NCBI GenBank assembly: GCA_019055375.1
Contig: JAHQIW010004773.1
Span: forward strand, 1 to 64,000
Origin: Parelaphostrongylus tenuis
Lineage: Eukaryota; Nematoda; Chromadorea; Rhabditida; Metastrongylidae
Length of the DNA stretch: 64,000 nt
Direction of reading: 5' to 3'
Positions 59,401 to 64,000 of this stretch are shown piece by piece. A program made the position numbers and the translations under genes. A model generated the notes under the pieces. The model did no database searches, was not told where the DNA came from, and saw nothing but the letters and a program-made list of their open reading frames with translations. The number at the start of each line of letters is the position of its first letter. The first letter of the stretch is position 1.

Positions 59401-62400
59401 CGCTACTTACGAACGAAAGCTTCTCATAAAATGTACCGCTCGTGGAGCTGTTATATAAACCCATAAGAACAATCGTGACAAAAAAAGTTATTGCTCTTGA
59501 CACATTCCGCCCTGCGAATTTTGTCGATTGGAGCGCTGTATCAATGTGCACCCGCTTCAGTGTATATTTTTCCTGAGACCCGGAACAAAGGCACAGTAGG
59601 ATAGTTTTTTAAGGTAGCCCTTATATTATTCGGTTTCCAAAAAGAAAAGAAAGAAAAACCTGCAAGGAATTTTTGGACCGGAAAAAACTATCTATCATTC
59701 TGCGCTATTTGAGGAATGTTAATCGTGGTCACTTTGACATTTTGATAGAACACACTCCGGTGCAGAGCCACTTTTTCCTGCATAGGATTTTCTACTTTTT
59801 TCATTCAGAGAAACAAGCTACTTTAATTCAGTACGAGCTCAGAATCAAACTATTTCGCAAAACTGTTAACTACTTTCTCAATAAATGGAGATACTTTGAA
59901 ACCATTCTCATGACAGATAGAGACAGGAAGATATAGAAGAAAAAAAAGACAAACTTTTAGACTTCTTTTTCTTCCAGTTCCGCCAACCCGATGTTTGGTG
60001 TTTCACGGCACCCGTCAAGCAACGACGTAATGAGTTGCCGCAAGTGATGTTTGTCCGACAGTCAATCACTCCTTCGATCCCTCTTATCCAAGGCGTCTAT
60101 CTCGGTAGTATTTGTCAATCTTAGAAACATTGAAAGGTATACTCGGGGGTATAGTTCTGTATACAGCAGTTCTATTATCTCATTCTGTATGCAAATTTGT
60201 CTTTTTATAGTCATTCTGGCTGTAGACTTTTGCTAATGAGATCTGAACATATACGCAACTATGGAGAAAACCACAATTTTGAAATTAGCTAGGTTTGACC
60301 TAGAGACGTTTTCCCCGTCCCTTCTATCAATAGGACTGACTAGCGAAGCGTGTGGCTCTGAAGAGTCGAGCCATACTGTCGAAACGTTTGCATGCCGCTA
60401 ATGTACCAACCTGCAAAAGACTGAAAACATTCTTGCACGCTATAGACAAATATTCATAGAACGTGAAGACGTTTCTGATTGTACAAATATAAGTAAACTC
60501 AGCTTATATTTTCTTGGCTTGTCAATCCAGAACTCAAGTAAAACTGGTCGAGAAAGAAGACAGAAAAAGGTTTTTGATGATGTAATAGGCATAATAAGTG
60601 GCCCAGACGCTTGTTGTGGGTCCAAAACCGCCCCAGGTTCCGAGTTTTGCTCGTATCTCGGCATTTTATGGTTGCCCTTCTAAACGAGATTATTGCAAAC
60701 GTATCATTCGGTTCATGTTATCTTGAGACATTAAATACTACAGAACATGGAATATTTATAGCATTGAATTTTATTTCCGGAAGTTCGCAAAAAATTTTTA
60801 ATATCTTAAGCTGGAGTTCAACTTAGAAATTCCCTCTTGCGAAGAAAATAGCAGCCAAATTGCACAGTATTTCGTGTTCTACATCAATTTTTTTTTTCAT
60901 AAATCTCTTCGCACACTTCACAACCTAAGGAGTGATTCCATCTCACGTACGTTTAAGAGTCCTATAACAGTTCATAAAAAGCTCAGGGGCCTATTTAGTA
61001 ATATTCTTCTTAGGTCCACACATAGCTAAGTGAGTCCGTTCTGAGACTATCACCATGCACATTCGCCTGTATCTTTGTTATGGTAGAAGGATTTTGGTTC
61101 TTTCTGATTAGAAGGGAACACATGAAAAATCTATTTCATTTCGTGGACAAGAACTTTTCAAGCAATTGGTCCATTCGAAAGCTGAGACTTGAGGCTACAG
61201 CCCCACATTGCTGAACTTTCATAACACCCCTCTATAACGGTGTTATTATTTCGCTTATATCTCGCTGGACAAAATATCCTTCTCAGAGTGGTAGTACTCA
61301 AACTATAACACAAACTTCAAAGAACTTGAAAATTATCTTTTGATCTCATTTGGTCTTTTGATTTGTGCTTTGAACCTCGCCGGGTAGAGCTTTTTTTAGC
61401 CTATCAGTAATCATCTGATTGCGTGAGGCTTTCTGATTCTGGAAATGTGCTTATCTTTTCGATATACAGTTTAGCAGGAAAAATAAGATCGGGTTCTACA
61501 CTTTTTGTAGCGTTGTTCACACGCTATTCAACAAGGCGATGGTCGCGGCAGAGGGCGTGGCAGGGGCGGGGCTAGGCGGAATGATCGATATTTTGCTATT
61601 TAATTACTAGATACTGCAAAAAATTTTTGTGCACATTCATATGCTTCGGCTTTCAGCGAATTATACGCGTGATAAAATGAAGGTAAAAGCGGTGTGGAAC
61701 ATCATTTATGATCTGGATGCTACAACGTTATAAAGGGTGATTTAAGAAAGCGGCAACGTGCAGCTGTAGCCGAAGTCGCGGCTTTAGAAAGATCATTTAC
61801 ACTCCTATGCAAAGTTCCTCTCCAGTGAATAAGATGGTTTTTCATTTGTTCCCTCCTATCAGAAAGAACTACGATTTCTACCTAGAGTTATCTTTTGTTT
61901 TAACACGAAAAGTGCTAAATTGTTTCTGACAAAAACGAAAAGTTGGATGCAGAAAGTTCTGCATTTTAAATGAGTTTTACCTAAGGTGATCAAGACGCAC
62001 CACGCCGACCATCCGTGGTTCCACCGCCGAAGCCTCCGCGAACCGACCAAGCCGTTTTAGACGAGAAACGACGGCGAGAGAGAGAAAAGCAAAAAGAGTT
62101 AGAGCAGAAGCAGGGAGTCTCTGCAGAATATGTGGAAACCGTACAAGTTTCGCTAGCGTACGTCCGTTTCTTACTGATTTTTCCTTGAATCGATACTTCC
62201 ACCTTAGAGAATGATTGATGAAGTTATGGTGATTTTTGCATCAGTGGTATAAGCATCAGTCAGATTATGCTGCATCCTTTTGAGGAGCTTTTGAACTTCA
62301 TTCAAGAATTTTCAAATACCTTTTGATTTTTCGTTGAGCTCGAATGACCCCTTCTTAACTGCAATTTCTGAAATCGTTCGTTCAAGATTATCTTTGGAAA

Positions 62401-62776
62401 TTCTGCTATTACTTTATAGATCGCAAAAACATTTGAAAGACGGTCCCTTACTGTCATTGAATGTTTACCTATCTATGAAGAACATTATATTTTTGATCGC
62501 ATGCCCTATTTGTACTGAAAGCTCTTAAAGCTCTTCCCTTACTCTGCCTACTACTGAATTTATTTAGTGCCGCGTCATTCCGGTCCCAGCCTTCTTCTTC
62601 AAAGAAATACTTTAGAAAACCGAGCAGCTTGGCGGTTGATGTGCTGGAGAAACCCACGACAACTTGGGCTCCTGGCATTGTACGGAGTGTCAGTGAATAC
62701 AAGACGGGTGAATCGATGATTCCCAGTAGTCGGTTGTCAAAAAGCAACACGGCAAATGCCTTCGACAGTAGTCCAA
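44456..62776 (+). CDS. unc-80: unc-80, 5' part (NALCN/NCA sodium-leak channel auxiliary subunit); continues past the window
   Basis: UNC-80 is a very large (about 3,200 residues) helical-repeat scaffold that, with UNC-79, binds the NALCN (worm NCA-1/NCA-2) sodium-leak channel, controls its localisation and activity, and so sets neuronal excitability. Worm mutants have a fainting locomotion defect. Nine exons join in frame to give the first 369 residues. Blocks seen, in order: PLPIQTFLWRQT, PFLGAKIGKLHEASCV, TFERVVVQNILHGLSPSLSD, SRWTLIRAALPHVV, ILYILHWMLLDSASEC, SIQLFVYLIAPLADTVSEED, LKLWQALWQFRQPDVWCFTA. The first 270 or so residues follow human UNC80 closely as recalled. After that comes a Pro-rich then highly charged segment that differs from vertebrates. 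Introns range from 165 bases to 5.9 kb. The rest of the gene lies to the right. No neighbouring gene is visible upstream. Confidence 0.9.
44500..45329 (+). other. unc-80 intron 1
   Basis: 830 bases, GTGAGT to TTTAG. It holds short open frames without similarity. No repeat was recognised. Confidence 0.7.
45330..45404 (+). CDS. unc-80: unc-80 coding exon 2
   Basis: 75 bases after TTTCTTTAG, before GTGAGT. It completes Trp and encodes VDDNDESDCEAVPLPIQTF then LWRQT plus two bases. PLPIQTFLWRQT is a hallmark of the UNC80 N terminus. Confidence 0.93.
46019..46067 (+). CDS. unc-80: unc-80 coding exon 3
   Basis: 49 bases after CTTTTCAG, before GTGAGT at 46068. It encodes (N)PFLGAKIGKLHEASCV. Human UNC80 has the related AFLRPKLGKQYEASCV at this point. 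It ends in phase 0. Confidence 0.93.
50654..50712. repeat. TA-rich microsatellite
   Basis: Two (TA)n tracts separated by an ACACATATACATGCA-like interruption. Length polymorphism is likely. Confidence 0.9.
51385..51500 (-). repeat. tRNA-like SINE head (family 3)
   Basis: On the - strand it carries GTGAAACGAGGGTTCATTCC, a B-box-like segment at the same spacing as the copies at 51650 and 26055. No acceptor stem pairing. Confidence 0.5.
51650..51765 (-). repeat. tRNA-like SINE head (family 3)
   Basis: On the - strand it has CTACGCGCTCCCGGTTTGGG, then ACGCGGGTTCAACTCCTGCC with a near-perfect B box. It lies 150 bases from a sister copy of the same orientation. GCAGAGCAG and CTGCTCTG at its two ends are inverted but do not give a tRNA acceptor stem. 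Confidence 0.55.
51924..52043 (+). CDS. unc-80: unc-80 coding exon 4
   Basis: 120 bases (40 codons) after ATTTTCCAG, before GTAAGT. It encodes TFERVVVQNILHGLSPSLSD, AIASVSRWTLIR and AALPHVVQ, which align without gaps to SFERVLVENKLHGLSP...SRWELVQAALPHV of vertebrate UNC80. It lies 5.9 kb after exon 3. Confidence 0.95.
52187..52549 (+). repeat. tRNA-like repeat with a tandemly duplicated body
   Basis: TGACCTAGTGG near 52201 fits an A box. The body that follows is present twice in tandem: 52242-52393 and 52394-52549. Both copies share AACTCCA, CAGCTAACAACGAACA, TGTGGAACA, CGAAAATGCAAGG, GACGCGTTCAACCAGTATTC and TGCTAGAAGTACCGG. It lies in unc-80 intron 4. Confidence 0.8.
53527..53820 (+). repeat. 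SINE-like repeat (family 1), copy 1
   Basis: About 290 bp with a pol III-like head: TGGCGCAATGACTAGAGG, then a B box GGTTTGATCTC at 53578. The body includes CACCAAGCC, CCATTCCTC, CAGACTTGCCTGG, TGCATCCAATCA and ends GATCGACGCCGAGAGC. It shares this order with 55361-55645. It lies in unc-80 intron 4. Confidence 0.65.
54032..54178 (+). CDS. unc-80: unc-80 coding exon 5 (3' end ambiguous)
   Basis: It starts after CTTTTCAG with CCGSLLEASDSRGLSI and continues LQKILYILHWMLLDSASEC, matching the LLHTLHWMLLEAP block of UNC80. Two in-phase donors are possible: GTAAAG at 54179 (49 codons, ending PPD) or GTGCTG at 54158 (42 codons). Neither is a strong donor; the first is chosen. An in-frame stop follows soon after. 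Confidence 0.85.
54344..54508 (+). CDS. unc-80: unc-80 coding exon 6
   Basis: 165 bases (55 codons) after AAATTCAG, before GTAAGC. It encodes DEPSQPTRGQGLFAISSIQL, FVYLIAPLADTVSEED and IRLESGLKLWQALWQ. This corresponds to the VELFVFLFAPLVHRIKESDL...GLVIWQPMW block of UNC80. Phase 0 at both ends. Confidence 0.95.
55361..55645 (+). repeat. SINE-like repeat (family 1), copy 2
   Basis: The head GTGTGGCACAATGATTAAGG and the B-box-like GGCTCGAACTC near 55407 correspond to copy 1. The body shares CACCAAGCC, TTCCATGCTTC, CTTGGAAATCAG, GATGATCATCGG, TATGCATTCAAT and the end ATCGATCGACGCCGA. Confidence 0.6.
55915..56214 (-). repeat. GC-rich segment with 99-codon open frame, probable repeat
   Basis: About 250 bp with high GC and many CG dinucleotides stand out from the AT-rich intron. 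The - strand frame reads MESGITLWEPSGTF, then MPREVKSQSATVMVATRLAK and VPRKKRRDVTC. The basic stretch RKKRRD could be a chance product. It lies antisense inside unc-80 intron 6. It may be a repeat or processed fragment; no domain was recognised. Confidence 0.35.
56528..56689. repeat. Inverted repeat with 64-base arms
   Basis: The left arm AAAAGTGCTGAGATACGAGC...GACTCCAATCGAT ends at 56592. The right arm starts ATCGATTGGAGTCTAT at 56624 and ends with GCTCGTATCCCAGCACTTTT. The loop is about 31 bases. A fragment of the same sequence (TTTTGCTCGTATCTCGGCA) recurs near 60650. Confidence 0.8.
56695..56895 (+). repeat. SINE-like repeat (family 1), copy 3, degenerate
   Basis: It keeps GCTGGTTCTAGCTCGTGCCC (B-box region), AGACTTGTCTGG, CAGCAACATTGACTTAG and a TATGCAGTCA-like end in the order of copies 1 and 2. 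The head is lost or diverged. Confidence 0.4.
57230..57275. repeat. Short perfect hairpin
   Basis: GCGCGACACCG (57230-57240) and its exact reverse complement CGGTGTCGCGC (57265-57275) are separated by 24 bases. The GC-rich stem stands out in AT-rich intron DNA. Function unknown. Confidence 0.6.
58160..58560 (+). repeat. Dispersed repeat R2, copy 1
   Basis: Blocks such as CGCTTATATTTCGCTAAACA, GCTCCTT, GTGCTAGTACT, CTCGCTAAACAGAGC, TTTCGATAAC and GGCGGGGCGATCGAT occur in the same order in diverged form at 61240-61590. Weaker relatives appear at about 31735-31880 and 50440-50560. Confidence 0.45.
58745..58900 (+). repeat. Dispersed repeat R1, copy 2
   Basis: ACAGCGTTATAAAAAGG, then TTAAGCTTTCGAATGATTA, GCTCCTATGCAAGATTG and GAATGAGGTCGAATATTC correspond to the copies at 23860 and 61700. 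Confidence 0.45.
59978..60104 (+). CDS. unc-80: unc-80 coding exon 7
   Basis: 127 bases after CTTCCAG. It encodes FRQPDVWCFTAPVKQRRNEL then PQVMFVRQSITPSIPLIQ and GVYL plus one base, before GTAGTA at 60105. FRQPDVWCFTAPVK follows exon 6 exactly as HRQPGVSGFTALVK does in vertebrates. The donor is not optimal, but the phase fits exon 8. Confidence 0.9.
61240..61590 (+). repeat. Dispersed repeat R2, copy 2
   Basis: CGCTTATATCTCGCTGGACA, GGTAGTACTCAAACTAT, CCTCGCCGGGTAGAGC and the GC-rich end GGCGGGGCTAGGCGG then AATGATCGAT parallel 58160-58560, including the spacing of the blocks. Confidence 0.45.
61700..61870 (+). repeat. Dispersed repeat R1, copy 3
   Basis: ACAACGTTATAAAGGGTG, GATCATTTACACTCCTATGC and GTGAATAAGATGG correspond to the copies at 23860 and 58745. 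It lies directly behind R2, as in the 58160-58900 arrangement, so R1 and R2 may be parts of one longer element. Confidence 0.45.
61986..62157 (+). CDS. unc-80: unc-80 coding exon 8 (Pro-rich and charged coil)
   Basis: 172 bases. The acceptor is TTTACCTAAG, unusual beside the TTTTCAG of the others. The donor GTACGT is at 62158. It encodes a Gly junction, then DQDAPRRPSVVPPPKPPR, TDQAVLDEKRRREREKQKEL and EQKQGVSAEYVETVQVSLA. The PPPKPPR could be an SH3-type ligand; the following Glu/Lys/Arg run should form a helix or coiled coil. Not conserved with vertebrate UNC80. Both splice phases fit their neighbours. Confidence 0.75.
62568..62776 (+). CDS. unc-80: unc-80 coding exon 9
   Basis: 209 bases after TTTATTTAG, before GTAAGC at 62777. 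It encodes ASFRSQPSSSKKYFRKPSSL, VDVLEKPTTTWAPGIVRSVS, EYKTGESMIPSSRLSKSNTA and NAFDSSP plus one base. Ser- and basic-rich, probably a disordered regulatory segment with phosphorylation potential. Coding support comes from the open frame, codon use and matching phases; similarity is weaker than in exons 2-7. The next exon is outside the window or was not found. Confidence 0.8.
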
Positions 62777-63054
62777 GTAAGCTGCATGCGTTTAACCTGG
62801 AATCCTGTTTCCCTTTTGTGGTTTTGTTTGAGCATATATGTCTATCATCTTGCACTTCACATCACTTAGACTATTATTCTTATTGAAATAAAAAATAATC
62901 TGAACTATAAGTCACTTTAAATTATTTACATCTCTTTTATTTCAATTCTCTCCAATTTTGCGTCTTTTTCATGTAGACCAAAGTCACTAATTATCTTTTT
63001 AAACACTTTAGATACTTTTGTGATCCGTCTTCACAGCGTTTTTTTTTTCACTGT

Positions 63055-63275
63055 GCGATTCCACTACTTCTAGCATTCAATTCGTTCCTTCGTTTTCGTC
63101 TCAAACGTCGAAGAACGCTGGTTGAGCGAGTGTCCTTGCAATCTCGAGGATAGCCTGGCTGTGATGTTCCATAAGGCGCTGCTGTTGACTGCCAAAGAGG
63201 AATGGGAGTAGAGCTCGGCTTCACGCGCGCCTCTACGAGCATCGCGATCACTCATCCACTGCGCCCCCCAGTTGT
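63055..63275 (-). repeat. SINE-like repeat (family 2), copy 2
   Basis: It shares CCTTGCAATCTCGAGGAT, AGCCTGGCTGTG, TGTTGACTGCC, GAGCTCGGCTTCACGCGCG and CGAGCATCGCGATCACTC with 41345-41560. On the - strand the head is GGGGCGCAGTGGATGAGTGA, a good A box, so this copy is less decayed at its 5' end. Confidence 0.65.
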
Positions 63276-63581
63276 TATGTAGTGGTTAGAAATAGTAAAG
63301 GCGATGAAAAATAAGTTCCTTGACTCAACTTGGCTTTGTTCGGAAGGGAAAAAGGCAGAGTTACAGGCTAGGAAAAAGCACAAATTCTTCAGAGGGCTAA
63401 ACTTGAGGCCATCTAGTTGTCTCAAGCATCGAAATTTGTTCAAAACGGTGCAAAGTATGCATAATGCTCATGATCTCTATAGGAACCACCTGTCAGGAAT
63501 ATATTAAGAATGTATTCTTCTGTTGAATGGCAAGCTTTGACAGTATAGAGACCTCGTTCATCCCTATATTGAGCATTATGT

Positions 63582-63585
63582 GATA

Positions 63586-63626
<41 letters not shown>
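63582..63626. repeat. (TA)n microsatellite
   Basis: About 45 bases of nearly pure TA with one ATT interruption. Probably length-variable. Confidence 0.9.
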
Positions 63627-63629
<3 letters not shown>

Positions 63630-64000
63630 AATATCAAAGTATGCATGGAGAGTATTGGTGCTGCAGCCAAGAGTAGTTTAGCAACCGTGAAATTCACGTT
63701 GGGGCATTTTCACCCGCTGACTTCGAAAGAATCTTGACTTGAATATCACATCTGATAAGGATATGACATATTTTGAGCCATAGGTCTAGTGCTATATAGG
63801 CGCCTATTTCGTCCTATTGGGACTCATCAGTAGCACCCTCCCTCGGTTCCGTCGATCCCTTGAGGTGAAATAATCCTCTAAAGGAACCGACGCCGAGTAA
63901 AATTAAGCACCCAAAGTAGGATGATGGTATTACCTGACTTTGTGGTGGCCGGCAGTCGAGCTTACGGCTTTTAAAATGAACTATACTTCTGATATCGACT

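Larger units (their letters stand above)
54509..59977 (+). other. unc-80 intron 6 (5.5 kb)
   Basis: GTAAGC to TTCCAG. It contains two SINE family 1 copies, an inverted repeat at 56528-56689, a GC-rich repeat at 55960-56215, a short hairpin at 57230 and dispersed repeats R1 and R2. No further unc-80 exon was identified in it. Confidence 0.7.
60105..61985 (+). other. unc-80 intron 7
   Basis: 1.9 kb between GTAGTA and CCTAAG. It contains repeats R2 (61240) and R1 (61700) and a fragment of the 56528 inverted repeat near 60650. An additional exon of matching phase cannot be excluded. Confidence 0.6.
62777..64000 (+). other. unc-80 intron 9 (partial) with repeats
   Basis: It begins GTAAGC. No acceptor followed by a UNC80-like frame was found before the window ends. 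It holds SINE family 2 copy 2, a TA microsatellite and a segment at 63770-63970 with a partial inverted pair (CGGTTCCGTCGATCC and GGAACCGACGCCGAG). Confidence 0.55.

Noticed and set aside
63770..63970. 5S rRNA or spliced-leader RNA gene
   Set aside because: A TTAAGCA and GCTTAC resemblance to 5S rRNA was noted, but the order and spacing do not fit and no spliced-leader sequence is present.
1..64000. CRISPR arrays, bacterial operons or phage
   Set aside because: No regularly spaced repeats; gene structure, introns and mobile elements are metazoan.

Overview
The window looks like nuclear DNA of a clade V (strongylid, hookworm-like) nematode. It is AT-rich and gene-poor. It has short exons separated by long introns with TTTTCAG-type acceptors, decayed mariner and RTE-type elements, many tRNA-like SINE copies, and palindromic foldback elements. 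The species assignment is inference; nothing here is bacterial or viral.

One gene can be read with confidence. The 5' part of unc-80, the large auxiliary subunit of the NALCN/NCA sodium-leak channel, lies on the + strand from 44456 and runs off the right edge. Nine coding exons (44456-44499, 45330-45404, 46019-46067, 51924-52043, 54032-54178, 54344-54508, 59978-60104, 61986-62157, 62568-62776) join in one open frame of 369 codons plus one base. Every junction is phase-consistent. Several exons carry blocks that match UNC80 proteins of other animals as I recall them, such as PLPIQTFLWRQT, HEASCV, LHGLSPSLSDAI, LHWMLLDSA and FRQPDVWCFTAPVK. Introns 3 and 6 exceed 5 kb and are filled with SINEs and other repeats.

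Layout: 1-2752 is AT-rich DNA with no gene I can support. 2753-20441 is a block of about 17.7 kb with extreme composition (roughly two thirds G on the + strand, A almost only in homopolymer runs). It has no recognisable gene and most probably represents corrupted or misassembled sequence; its right edge cuts into a tRNA-like repeat. 20442-44200 is repeat-rich intergenic DNA. It holds an internally deleted mariner with matching TIRs and TA flanks (26464-27168), a near-palindromic MITE with TA flanks (32068-32600), a decayed RTE-like reverse transcriptase on the - strand (about 33010-34130), several copies of one foldback family, and a second mariner relic (43293-43565). 44200-64000 is the unc-80 promoter region and gene.

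The very long open frames in the G-rich block exist only because stop codons need A, which is nearly absent there; they are not reported as genes. I found no rRNA, no convincing functional tRNA, no CRISPR and no unknown multi-gene system. The least explained object is the G-rich block itself.
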